Origin: Acetomicrobium hydrogeniformans ATCC BAA-1850
Lineage (GTDB): Bacteria; Synergistota; Synergistia; Synergistales; Acetomicrobiaceae
Length of the DNA: 64,000 nt
Assembly (NCBI RefSeq): GCF_000160455.2
Contig: NZ_ACJX03000001.1
Location: forward strand, 692,001-756,000
Direction: 5' to 3'
The notes beneath the pieces are model-generated. The model ran no database searches. It saw only the letters and a list, made by a program, of their open reading frames with translations, and had not been told where the DNA came from. Below, piece after piece: positions 44,338 through 53,278 of this stretch. Made by a program: the position numbers and the translations under genes. Positions within the stretch are counted from its first letter, which is position 1. Every line of letters begins with the position of its first letter.

Positions 44338-45399
44338 ATGGAAGATAAAGAATCAAGTCAAGAAGTTTCCCTACCGGTCAAGGTCATAGGCATCGCCTTC
44401 AATTTATAAAGGCCTACCTCAGAAGGCGACCCGAATGACCTTTACGAGGAGTACGACTCTCAAAGTACTGTAGATGCTCTGGCAAAAGAAATAGAAAGTT
44501 TTGGATTTAAGACCCTTCTCTGCGAGCAAAATGAGGATCTGCCGTCGAAACTTGCAAATCAACGCCTGGACTTCATGTTCAATATTGCTGAAGGAATAGG
44601 CACAGAAAGGGGCAGAGAATCTCAAATACCCTGCCTGCTCGAATCCTTGGGGATCCCCTATAGCGGATCTGATCCCGTTTCTCTTGCAATATCTTTGGAT
44701 AAATATCTCACGAATGTCGTTTTAAACAGGGAAAACGTCCCCGTGCCGTTCATGACACTCTTCAGAAGCGAAGACGACTTGCGCAATGTTGACATGTTGT
44801 TTCAGGATAACAACGAAACTTACATCGCAAAGCCCAGATGGGAAGGCTCATCCAAAGGCGTGTTCCGCGATTCCATATGTCGAAACCCGAATGAATTGAA
44901 ACGAAATGTCTTGAGGATATTCGAGCGATACAGACAACCCGCCATCATCGAAGCCTTTCTGCCCGGCATAGAGATAACAGCCGGCATCGTCGGCAACGGC
45001 AGCGATGCTCGTTTGTTGGGCATGATGAAGATTTCGGAGCGAAAACCATCGGATGACGGCGTCTTTTTGTATTCTTTGGAACATAAAAGAGATTGGCTGG
45101 AATGCATACTTTATGAAGGCCCTGAAGCTATAAACGAAAAGGTCCGACGTGAAGCTGCAATGATCGCTCTCGATGCGTTTCATGCCTTGGAACTCAGGGA
45201 TATAGCTCGCATCGACATGCGGATGGACGGACAAGGCCAACTGAGGGTCATAGATATCAACCCCCTGCCGGGGCTTTCACCTTATTATAGCGACCTTCCA
45301 ATTCTTTATTCCCTAAGCGGAGGCAACTATCACGACCTCATATCGCAAATTTCGCGTTCAGCCTTCAACCGCTACAGCTTGCCTTGGCTGGAGGGATAA
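44338..45399 (+). pseudogene. D-Ala-D-Ala-ligase-like ATP-grasp protein with premature TAA
   Basis: The frame starting at ATG 44338 reads MEDKESSQEVSLPV and meets TAA at codon 24 (44407-44409). It then continues in the same frame as RPTSEGDPNDLYEEYDS to 45399, about 353 codons in all. The later part has ATP-grasp/Ddl features: FNIAEGIGTERGRES, a DKYLTN motif, IAKPRWEGSSKGV, and the metal-binding RIDMRMDGQGQLRVIDINPLPG. A single base change (TAA for AAA) would restore it. Translation could also restart at ATG 44575, losing the N-terminal domain. It is followed at once by a second ATP-grasp gene. Confidence 0.75.
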
Positions 45400-45404
45400 C
45401 TACT

Positions 45405-46439
45405 ATGAGGATATTGATCGTAACTGCCAAAGAGGATACGGAAAGGCCGGATGTACTGGATACCCTGACCGTTAGAGATATGGTCGCAAAGGCTCTCGCT
45501 TCTGTCGGACATAAGACGTATGTGCTCGGCGTCACCAAAAAGGATCTGAGGAGTTTTGATGTGCTGGAGAATAAGATAAAGCGTTTCTGGCCGGATTGTA
45601 TATTCAATCTCTTCGAAGGATTTTCCGACGACAGCAAAAAAGAAGTATTGTTTGCGACCTTTTTGGAAAGCCTGAACATACCATTTACGGGAAACGGCTC
45701 TGCTGCCCTGCAAGCTTCCTTAGATAAATTAATGGCTAAAAAGCTCCTGACAAAGAAAAACGTTCCCGCCCCAAAGGGACTATGCCTCGAAAGCACATCC
45801 TTCGACTTGGAGGGACTGCCGTGCCCTGCCTTCATAAAGCCCCGATTTGAGGATGGAAGCGTAGGCATAGACGACAGCTCTCTGGTCACGTCCAAATCGC
45901 AACTAAAAGAGGCCGTTGCCCGCAAAATTCTGACCTTCCCTGCAGGGATAATAGTGGAGGAATTCCTGGAAGGCAGGGAGTTCAACGTAGGATTGATCGG
46001 ACTTCCGCCCTACGAAGTGGCAGGCATATCCATGATAGACTACGAAGACTATCCTGAGGCGTTGCCCTTTCTGGATTACGGGGCTAAGTGGGATACAAAA
46101 AGCCCCGGCTATAGAATTGCCCCTGAAAATCCAAAATTTCTCCCCCGGGAGATGAAAGATAGTCTGATTCGGATGGCAAAGCGTGCAGGCATCGCCCTTT
46201 CTTGCAAAGGGTATTTCAGGGTGGATATGAGAGAAAGGGATGGGGAAATTTATGTCATCGACGTAAACCCCAATCCCGACTTAAACGTCGAAAGCGGACT
46301 GGCAAATCAATGCAGAAGAAGCGGCCTTCCTTACGAAGCTTTGATCTCTTACATAATTGATACAGCCATAAAGGAGAGCCAATATGAATCAGATAATGAA
46401 TCGCTGTACGAAGTATCTAGACATAGCGCGATCTACTAA
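45405..46439 (+). CDS. Second D-Ala-D-Ala-ligase-like ATP-grasp ligase
   Basis: 344 residues from ATG 45405 with GGAGGG nine bases upstream; TTG 45384 lies before that site. It has MRILIVTAKEDTER, the Ddl-like NLFEGFSDDSKKE, IPFTGNGSAALQASLDK, a grasp-loop FIKPRFEDGSVGID, and YVIDVNPNPDLN near the end. Such enzymes join a carboxylate to an amine with ATP. Sequence features do not show a true Ddl, and peptidoglycan would not need two adjacent copies. The gene overlaps the next GNAT gene by 56 bases. Confidence 0.82.
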   Translation: MRILIVTAKEDTERPDVLDTLTVRDMVAKALASVGHKTYVLGVTKKDLRSFDVLENKIKRFWPDCIFNLFEGFSDDSKKEVLFATFLESLNIPFTGNGSAALQASLDKLMAKKLLTKKNVPAPKGLCLESTSFDLEGLPCPAFIKPRFEDGSVGIDDSSLVTSKSQLKEAVARKILTFPAGIIVEEFLEGREFNVGLIGLPPYEVAGISMIDYEDYPEALPFLDYGAKWDTKSPGYRIAPENPKFLPREMKDSLIRMAKRAGIALSCKGYFRVDMRERDGEIYVIDVNPNPDLNVESGLANQCRRSGLPYEALISYIIDTAIKESQYESDNESLYEVSRHSAIY

Positions 46440-46893
46440 AGCCTTCAACGAAGCCGAGCTGGACGTGCTCTCGGAATTGCTGGGAAAATGCTTGGAAGGC
46501 TCAGATGAAGAGGGCTACATGCTTATTGGAGAAAAGGTCGGAAACGACGACATCGCCTTTTTGATATGCGGCAAAACGCCCATGACGGAGTTCACTTACG
46601 ACCTTTACTGGATCGTCGTGTCTCCTTCATATCAAGGTAAGGGAATTGGAAGGCGTTTGGTGAGCAGGATGGAAGAATCCGTTTTAAAAGAAAAGGACAA
46701 AGCAAATATTAGGGTGGAAACCTCGGGCAAGGAAGATTATGCCCAACAAAGGGCCTTTTACAATGCCCTGGGTTTTCGGGAGTGCGGTCGTATACCCTCC
46801 TTTTACCGGGAAGGAGACGACCTGGTAACTTTTTATAAGGCTATAATAAAAAACGATCCATCGGGAGGCAAGGGAAAGAATGATAAATTATAG
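46384..46893 (+). CDS. GNAT-family N-acetyltransferase
   Basis: 169 residues. The acetyl-CoA-binding loop reads YQGKGIGRRLVSRME near residue 80, preceded by WIVVSPS and followed by NALGFRECGR. It acetylates an amine of unknown identity. At 169 residues it is much shorter than AblB, the beta-lysine acetyltransferase. AAAGGAGAG precedes the ATG within the end of the ATP-grasp gene, and its 3' end overlaps kamA by 14 bases, so the cassette is tightly coupled. Confidence 0.82.
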   Translation: MNQIMNRCTKYLDIARSTKAFNEAELDVLSELLGKCLEGSDEEGYMLIGEKVGNDDIAFLICGKTPMTEFTYDLYWIVVSPSYQGKGIGRRLVSRMEESVLKEKDKANIRVETSGKEDYAQQRAFYNALGFRECGRIPSFYREGDDLVTFYKAIIKNDPSGGKGKNDKL

Positions 46894-48208
46894 GGAAGTA
46901 TCCCTTTGGAAAGACGTTAAGCCGAAGGAGTGGAACGATTGGCACTGGCAGCTGGTCAATAGAATCACCGACATCGATACCTTAAGCCGAGTCATCGCCC
47001 TTACTCCTGAAGAGAAAAAAGCCCTTAATGACGATCTTTTAGAGCTAAGAATGGCCATCACCCCATACTATGCCACTTTGATGGATCCCAATGACATCAA
47101 CTGTCCCATTCGGATGCAGGCCGTCCCCACTTCTGCAGAAAGAAACACCGCAGAGGAGGACTTTCACGATCCGCTGGCGGAAGACAGATACGCACCCGTT
47201 CCGGGCTTCGTACACAGATATCCTGACAGGGGCATACTGCTCGTAACAGACCAATGCTCCATGTACTGCAGGTTCTGCACTAGGAGGCGTTTTGCCGGGG
47301 AGATAGACAGGCCAAAAAGTCGCGAAGAAATACAGGCTGCCATAGATTACATCGAAAGGACCCCCGTGCTTAGAGATATACTGGTTACCGGCGGAGATCC
47401 TCTGACCATGGAAGACGAAAACCTGGAGTGGCTTTTGACGAGCTTGCGCCGAATACCTCACGTCGAGATCATAAGAATCGGAACGCGCGTTCCCGCCGTC
47501 ATGCCTCAGAGGATCACTAACTCTTTGGTAACCATGTTGAAAAAGTTTCATCCCCTGTGGATAAATGTTCACTTCAACCACCCAAAGGAAATAACGCCCC
47601 ATTCCGCAAGGGCTTTGAACATGCTCGCCAACGCCGGCATACCTCTTGGGAACCAATCGGTGCTACTCCGTGGCATAAACGACTGCCCTTATATCTTCAA
47701 AGAGCTGTTTCATAAGCTTTTAGTCAACAGGGTGCGCCCTTACTACATCTATCAATGCGACCTTTCGCGCGGCATATCACACTTTCGCACCTCCGTCGGC
47801 AAGGGCATCGAGATCATAGAATTCCTGCGCGGACATACCACGGGCATGGCAGTTCCGACCTTCGTCATAGACGCTCCCGGAGGAGGGGGCAAGATACCGG
47901 TAATGCCAAATTACGTTTTAGCCCAGGGAGAGCGCAGGATAGTCCTAAGGAATTTCGAAGGAACCATAACGGTCTATACGGAGCCGGAAAACGCTGGCTC
48001 CCACTGTCACGGCTGCAAGGAGATATGCACGAGGCAGTCGGCATCTTCAGGCGGAGGTGTCTCGGAGTTGCTCGAAGGAAGCAGGCTGCAGCTTGAGCCG
48101 CAAGTACTCAAGAGGGAGGAGCGGAGGCATCAGTGGATGGAGGAAAAAGCACAACCCAAAAACGCACCTGACGCCCAACGCTCCATCTCTGCAAGCAAGG
48201 ACAAATAG
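46880..48208 (+). CDS. kamA: L-lysine 2,3-aminomutase
   Basis: 442 residues. The radical-SAM cluster cysteines are Cys126, Cys130 and Cys133 (CSMYCRFC), one residue offset from the clostridial enzyme. The PLP lysine is Lys338 in GGGGKIPVMPNYV, and the lysine-binding acids Asp294 and Asp331 are present, matching Asp293/Asp330 of Clostridium subterminale KAM. It should therefore act on lysine, giving beta-lysine. A C-terminal Cys/His cluster (HCHGCKEIC) is typical. Downstream lysine-fermentation genes are absent here, so beta-lysine is more likely used by the ATP-grasp/GNAT neighbours. Confidence 0.88.
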   Translation: MINYREVSLWKDVKPKEWNDWHWQLVNRITDIDTLSRVIALTPEEKKALNDDLLELRMAITPYYATLMDPNDINCPIRMQAVPTSAERNTAEEDFHDPLAEDRYAPVPGFVHRYPDRGILLVTDQCSMYCRFCTRRRFAGEIDRPKSREEIQAAIDYIERTPVLRDILVTGGDPLTMEDENLEWLLTSLRRIPHVEIIRIGTRVPAVMPQRITNSLVTMLKKFHPLWINVHFNHPKEITPHSARALNMLANAGIPLGNQSVLLRGINDCPYIFKELFHKLLVNRVRPYYIYQCDLSRGISHFRTSVGKGIEIIEFLRGHTTGMAVPTFVIDAPGGGGKIPVMPNYVLAQGERRIVLRNFEGTITVYTEPENAGSHCHGCKEICTRQSASSGGGVSELLEGSRLQLEPQVLKREERRHQWMEEKAQPKNAPDAQRSISASKDK

Positions 48209-48240
48209 GCTAGCGACAAATTAGCTTAATAAAATGGAAT

Positions 48241-48280
48241 AAAGACCGAGTTTCGTAAAACCGAACCTCGGTCTTTATTT
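48241..48280 (+). terminator. Intrinsic terminator after kamA
   Basis: AAAGACCGAG (48241-48250) pairs with CTCGGTCTTT (48267-48276) and is followed by ATTT. It ends the ATP-grasp/kamA cassette. Confidence 0.75.
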
Positions 48281-48480
48281 GCAAATGCCATGTCCCGACC
48301 TTATCAGTTAAGCTCATTTTTTAACCCATCTGTCCTTCAAGAATCCCTTGGTTATGGGATTTTCATGCACAGCAGACCATATTTCGAGGGAAAATGTAGG
48401 GACAACTTATTACGCCTATATTGCCATTTATCAATTGCAATATAGGTTATTAAGTAGTATTAACATAATAGATTCTTAAA

Positions 48481-49185
48481 GGTCGTGAAATCCAAAGGCA
48501 AGGAATATCTGCGCATTGTGGAGTCTTACCGCGACGGCGGCAAGGTAAGACATCGTACCCTCTTAAACTTAGGTCGCCTGGACCAGATAGAGGAAAACCC
48601 AAGCTTTCAGTGCCTTGGAGAAAGCTTTTAATGGTCATCCAGCATTTACTAGAGCCTAAAAGCAAACTAGCTACCTTTTCAAAGGCCAGAGCCGTTACTT
48701 GAACTTGTCACATGTAGGCTATAACCACCTATATAGGGCATTAGATGTCATAGCGGAAAAGAAGGAAACCCTTGAGCAGGCCCTATTTGAGCGGGAAAGG
48801 AGCCTCTTTAACATGCAGGTAGACGTGGTATTTTACGACGTGACGACCTTTTACTTTGAAAGCACATCTGCAGATTCCTTGAAGGATTTCGGCTTCAGCA
48901 AGGACGGAAAGTTCGAGGAAGTGCAGGTGGTATTGGGCCTCATTACCGACTGCGAGGGAAGGCCTGTAGGTTACGAGCTATTCCCCGGCGATACCTTTGA
49001 CGGGAAGTCCACTGACACAGATAAAAGAGGCCTTAAACTCCATGAACTTCACCAAAGTGAGCGTAAAGGGAGAGGAATTTTTGATCAAGGTCAAAGGGAC
49101 TCCTTTAAGCCAAAAGATACTACAGGTAATGAAGATGAGAAGCCCTAAAAACGTTACTCCTGTAAAGGACGTTAGCCTCGTATAA
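48481..49185 (+). pseudogene. Degenerate IS1634/IS4-type DDE transposase
   Basis: The N-terminal part reads KSKGKEYLRIVESYRDGGK (about 48487 onward). The middle (48699-49148) reads DVVFYDVTTFYFES with the first catalytic Asp, then KDFGFSKDGKFEEVQVVLGL and GYELFPGDTFDGK, typical of IS1634-like transposases. The parts are in different frames, and the second and third catalytic acids are missing. The insertion has lost most of its 3' half. I did not find terminal repeats. Confidence 0.75.
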
Positions 49186-49395
49186 CCACACGTACAAATC
49201 CTTAAGTTAGACGTGTAGGGACAATTTTGTACGTTTTTCTTTTAACTATCCCTATAATGATGCGGATCTTGAGGGATTAGGCGATAAAGTAAGGAAGATA
49301 TGCATTTAAATTAGCGTGAGATATTGCCAAATTCATTGTCTTGTAACCATTTTATGGCATCCTCTATAGAGTAAAAAGCCCTTCTAGAGCATTGC

Positions 49396-51159
49396 TTATA
49401 TATTTTCTTTCAATTTCATAAATCCCCTGCGAATGATATCAGCCATTAATTTTCTACGCTCATTTAAGAAGGTCGTATATTCCATTTCATACCATCTTTC
49501 GGGCAGCGCATGCAGCGTATACATTTTTTGCAGTTCTTCGCCGGTAAATCTGGCCTCAACTTGAGGCACGTAATCCTTGGGTGCTTTATCCGATATGGCT
49601 ATATTGTCACGCCATTCCACCAAGGCGTAGTTAGCCGTCTGATAAATAAGACGCTTCTCTCGAATGCCAATTTTCTGCAAGTATCGCCGAGGAAACAGAT
49701 GATGACGTTCCAGGGCTTTCTTTTTACTTTTAATGGTTGGATCCAACAATTCAGAGACCTTCATCTTAGAGTACAACACATTGGCATCAAGAAGGCAAAG
49801 CGCCGCATAAAAGGCAAATTGGCCAGTACTGCGAGCGGCAGCTGTCTCTAATTCGTTAGGCAGGGTCACTTCCCAATAGTCTCTTGTAAAAATGGCATTT
49901 ATTTGTTGATCCAGCACTTTTACAAACCCCTCAGCTGTATCGATCGCCCGTAAGAGCGCTAAATCCTGCTCCATACGACCTTCTGGAGAGCTGGTGTAAC
50001 GTCCCGTAAGAGCTACCATAAAAAACCAGCGAGCCATAACTTCTCTCAGGTAATAAGGGTCAACGCAATAATCCATCTTACCGATCAACCACATTGCATA
50101 TGTATAGACTATTGTCATTTCGGAGGAGAGGAGCTGACCACTTTGATAACCGGCACGCTTTAATACCTTAAAGAAATCGTGCCAATTTTGGAGATTCAAA
50201 ACACAATCCTGAGCTTCTCTCAATATATCAAATTGTTTTTCTCTCTGCCCTACAGAAAACTGCCGAGTTTGCAAATCCTTCCCGCGCAGTAGCGAATATA
50301 CGTGCTCTAACCTTGCTCGACGAAAACCAAGGGCGACACTAGGCCTTAACAGCTGATCAGGGCTAGGGGTAAGGTAATGATTATATGGTGATGGACGATT
50401 ATCAACTGGTGGTTTTTTAGCCTGACGGCAAAACTCTTCCAGTTGTTTTCGACCATCATCCCAAAACACTGACATAAGTGTAAGAATAAAATCAGCCTGA
50501 TTAAGCGGTGTACCTTTGCTATTGATGCGAACAAATATTTCTGCAACTCTATCTTCATCAACAGAAGAAGATATTTCCAACGCAGTAAGGGGATAATCTA
50601 AGAGCTTTTCTAACCGTGTGATTGAATTTGCTATTTTTGCTCTTTCTTCATCGGCAATTTCACGATTTGCTCCAAGACGATGAAAGAATTTATTTATAAA
50701 CGTATAACTGCTCATTTCCGGTTTCCATATCTCGCTAATATCGGGAATCCATTCCACATCTCTTTCAATGGCAGGGTTTGTAACTTCAAATCCTTCTTCT
50801 ATGGGGTTAAAGGCAATACGAATACGAGCATGACGAAAATCTTTACTTACAATAGGAACTGCCTTAGTTACTGTATATAATGAAGCCAATCGTTGTTGGC
50901 CGTCTACTATTAACAAACGAGGGGCTTTTTGCTTTTGGCCAGTTCCTATGACTTTATGTTCACCGGGGAAGCCATTCTCCCAAAATAAAAAATAACCTAT
51001 CGGATAACCACGATACATTGAGTCAAATAAGTCCCGCACTTTGCTGCTTGGCCAAACAAACGGTCTTTGGATATCGGGTAGTCCAATCTCCCCTAAATCG
51101 ATATCCTCCACAAGCTTTTTAAGAGTATAATCAACTTTCTTAAAAACAACATCCGACAT
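49396..51159 (-). CDS. DUF262/DUF1524 protein (GmrSD-like restriction family)
   Basis: 587 residues. The N-terminal DUF262 domain has the ParB-like motif LPDIQRPFVWP near residue 27 and LIVDGQQRLASLY near residue 83 (DGQQR is the nucleotide-handling signature). The C-terminal region contains RHHLFPRRYLQ near residue 510, an HNH-type His motif as in DUF1524. Single-chain proteins of this build act as type IV-like restriction or phage-defence nucleases in characterised relatives (GmrSD, BrxU). It stands alone among insertion-sequence remnants. The frame is intact, unlike most neighbours. Confidence 0.82.
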   Translation of the reverse strand: MSDVVFKKVDYTLKKLVEDIDLGEIGLPDIQRPFVWPSSKVRDLFDSMYRGYPIGYFLFWENGFPGEHKVIGTGQKQKAPRLLIVDGQQRLASLYTVTKAVPIVSKDFRHARIRIAFNPIEEGFEVTNPAIERDVEWIPDISEIWKPEMSSYTFINKFFHRLGANREIADEERAKIANSITRLEKLLDYPLTALEISSSVDEDRVAEIFVRINSKGTPLNQADFILTLMSVFWDDGRKQLEEFCRQAKKPPVDNRPSPYNHYLTPSPDQLLRPSVALGFRRARLEHVYSLLRGKDLQTRQFSVGQREKQFDILREAQDCVLNLQNWHDFFKVLKRAGYQSGQLLSSEMTIVYTYAMWLIGKMDYCVDPYYLREVMARWFFMVALTGRYTSSPEGRMEQDLALLRAIDTAEGFVKVLDQQINAIFTRDYWEVTLPNELETAAARSTGQFAFYAALCLLDANVLYSKMKVSELLDPTIKSKKKALERHHLFPRRYLQKIGIREKRLIYQTANYALVEWRDNIAISDKAPKDYVPQVEARFTGEELQKMYTLHALPERWYEMEYTTFLNERRKLMADIIRRGFMKLKENI

Positions 51160-51313
51160 AACAACACATCCTTTATTTATTAATTTTGCTCTTTTGTCCT
51201 ATGTGTTATAGAAAAGTCTTGATCATCTCTTGCAGAATAAAAGACATTATGGGCACGGAAAGATAAATCAGCTAAGAGATATTTTTGAGGCTTCATTATT
51301 TGATATCGCTAAT

Positions 51314-52116
51314 TTAAGCACCACCTAAGAATTTCAATGAACGAGAGGGGAGGAGCGGACGTTTTCTTGGACTGCTTATGCAGCCAAATTTAGACTCCTC
51401 CGGTGTTCCAACGAACTCACTGCACCTAAGCTGCCGTTCTCCAGCCTTAAGATTTTTCATGGCCCTGTTGAGCATGCTGTTTACCAGGTCCGCATCGGGG
51501 CTGGTCTTTATGGTCCAGCTTGCCACCATGCCATCATAACAGTTCAATGATCGGCGAAAGGTAGACCTTACCTATAGGGATCTGAAACTTTGTGATGTCG
51601 GTAAGCCATTTGGTGTTTGGTCTTTAAGCGTAAATCCTGCTTGAGCAGGCTCCTGGCGGCAGGTGTTTTCTCACCCTGGTAGACGCTTTGTCTTCGCCCT
51701 TTCCTGCCGAAGACGATCAGAAAACATCTTGCCATGCACCGCCTGATGACTTTTTTAAACACCCTTATTTCTTCTTGCACAAGCAGGGCATGGATCCTCC
51801 GGTACCTGTAACGTCTGTCCTTTTGTTTTAAACAGGTTTACGATCCCTTCTTTCAGCTTTTCATACTTGTCGCCTGCAAGAAGGCACTGAGGTAATGGCG
51901 GACTGCTGTCTTATGTTTTTCCTGCAAGAAGCTGGGGACCTTCGCATACCTTTTTTCATAGGGTACTCCGGTTTCTTGTTTTTCAAGGTATATCTTATAC
52001 CACTTGCCCAGCATCTTGCGGTCGGGATAACCAAGTTTCCTGATGACATCAGCAGGACTTTTCCCGTACTTAATGTAAAGTTCGATCGCCCACATTCGTA
52101 ATTCTTTTGAATACAT
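51314..52116 (-). pseudogene. Degenerate IS3-family element (OrfA/OrfB remnants)
   Basis: OrfA is recognisable at 51853-52116: MYSKELRMWAIELYIKYGKS with SPADVIRKLGYPD, an IS3 helix-turn-helix. OrfB fragments follow in broken frames: KTKHQMAYRHHKVSD near 51570-51660 and CYDGMVASWTIKTSPDADLV near 51480-51545, part of the integrase core. Several frameshifts and deletions make it inactive. Terminal repeats were not resolved. Confidence 0.75.
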
Positions 52117-52370
52117 GGACAGCCTCCTGTCTCATTACGAGTCCAAGATTTTGTCCGCACACCCAAGTGGGGAATTTATTTTGCAACTTTGTCCATGTTT
52201 ATATTGCCATAAACAGGCCAATTTCCCAAATAAAAACGAGAGCGCTATTTTACATTTAAGAAGCTTTGTGTTATTTGCTACTTATTTATCTAAGATTTCT
52301 TTAAAAATTCTCGCGCTTATACAACAGCACAAGATTATATATAATGTTAGAGGATGTTAGAGGACGTTTG

Positions 52371-52502
52371 TCAATCAAGATGAAGATGCACGGACCAGCA
52401 ATCAACCCGCGCCCTCAAGGTAAGAGTCCAGGCTTCAGCAGTTGTAACCTGGATAAGCATAAATACAACTATAACGGCGACCAGCTTGAGACCCTTTTTC
52501 AT
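52371..52502 (-). CDS. Possible 43-residue secreted peptide or gene remnant
   Basis: On the minus strand an ATG at 52502 opens 43 codons beginning MKKGLKLVAVIVVFMLIQ and continuing VTTAEAW, a good signal peptide with an AEA-W cleavage site. The ribosome site is poor (GGGAG only two bases away, AGGGGG twelve away). It may be the start of a truncated secreted protein. The plus-strand frame across the same bases looks spurious here. Confidence 0.3.
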   Translation of the reverse strand: MKKGLKLVAVIVVFMLIQVTTAEAWTLTLRARVDCWSVHLHLD

Positions 52503-52621
52503 GGCTCCCTAATCCCCCTTGCACACAAGGCCGAGTTCCTTGAGGCGTATTCTCATGGCCTGGACGGAGACCACGTAGTGCCGGCTGAACTATTTAAGCG
52601 TAAATTTGTGAGCTTCACGGG

Positions 52622-52778
52622 CAAGCATCACCTTCGACATCAAAAGCTCGGCGGCGAAGGCGTTGGCCTCGCGGATTTTCTGGAAAACATCATCGGCGTG
52701 AGAGTTGACCTTACAACCCCGGACGGCATAAAACCTCACAGGAAAGAATACGTCATGAAAGATTTGCGCTATGTCTAA
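52622..52778 (+). pseudogene. 3' fragment of an MntA-like nucleotidyltransferase antitoxin
   Basis: The last 45 or so codons read LADFLENIIGVRVDLTTPDG and end KEYVMKDLRYV, matching the C-terminus of minimal nucleotidyltransferases of the MntA family. The catalytic N-terminal half (GSxARG) is missing; upstream sequence in this frame is unrelated. It overlaps the start of the HepT-like gene by eight bases, the normal order of MntA-HepT pairs. Confidence 0.5.
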
Positions 52779-53115
52779 AAGGGACCGGAAGCTTTACGTC
52801 GAAGACGTTTTAGAATGCGTCAGGAAGGTCGAAAAGTACACCGACGGCATGGATTTTGCCTCTTTTAAGGAAGACGACAAAACGATCGACGCGGTCGTGA
52901 AAAAACTCATTGTGATAGGGGAAGCCGCCAAAAACATCTCCGACGACGTAAAAGGCCGTTACGAAGACACGCCCTGGTGAAAAATAGTTGGCCTTAGAAA
53001 CAGGATCGTTCACGGGTACTTCAGCGTAGATTCGGAGATCGTCTGGAGCATCGCAAAGCGGGAGCTCCCCGCCTTAGAAATACAATTGGAGCGGATTTTG
53101 GAAGAAAGCCCTTAG
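52771..53115 (+). pseudogene. HepT-like HEPN toxin with in-frame TGA
   Basis: The frame begins MSKRDRKLYVEDVLECVRKV, contains IGEAAKNISDDVK and stops at TGA 52978-52980. It continues in the same frame with KIVGLRNRIVHGYFSVD, which holds the HEPN RNase motif R-x4-H, and ends at TAG 53113. Full length would be 114 residues, normal for HepT. The stop removes the catalytic motif, so the toxin is inactive unless it is read through. Confidence 0.75.
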
Positions 53116-53278
53116 TCGCCACGCCTGAGACAGGCTGAGCGGATCACATTTTGAGACGCGAAAACGGATTTATCGAGGCCGCCTTCGCCTTGCTGAAAGA
53201 CGATGTTGGACACCAAACGAGCGGGCCCTTTGCCTTATTTATACTCATGAAGCGCGTAAAAAATACGGGACTATCCTA

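Noticed and set aside
46384-48208. GNAT plus kamA as the ablAB N-epsilon-acetyl-beta-lysine pair
   Set aside because: The acetyltransferase is only 169 residues and lacks AblB length; overlap with ATP-grasp genes suggests a different product. It is kept as an alternative only.
52344-52621. Plus-strand frame as the N-terminus of the MntA-like protein
   Set aside because: The sequence has no nucleotidyltransferase motif, and its minus strand encodes a good signal peptide, so the frame is probably fortuitous.
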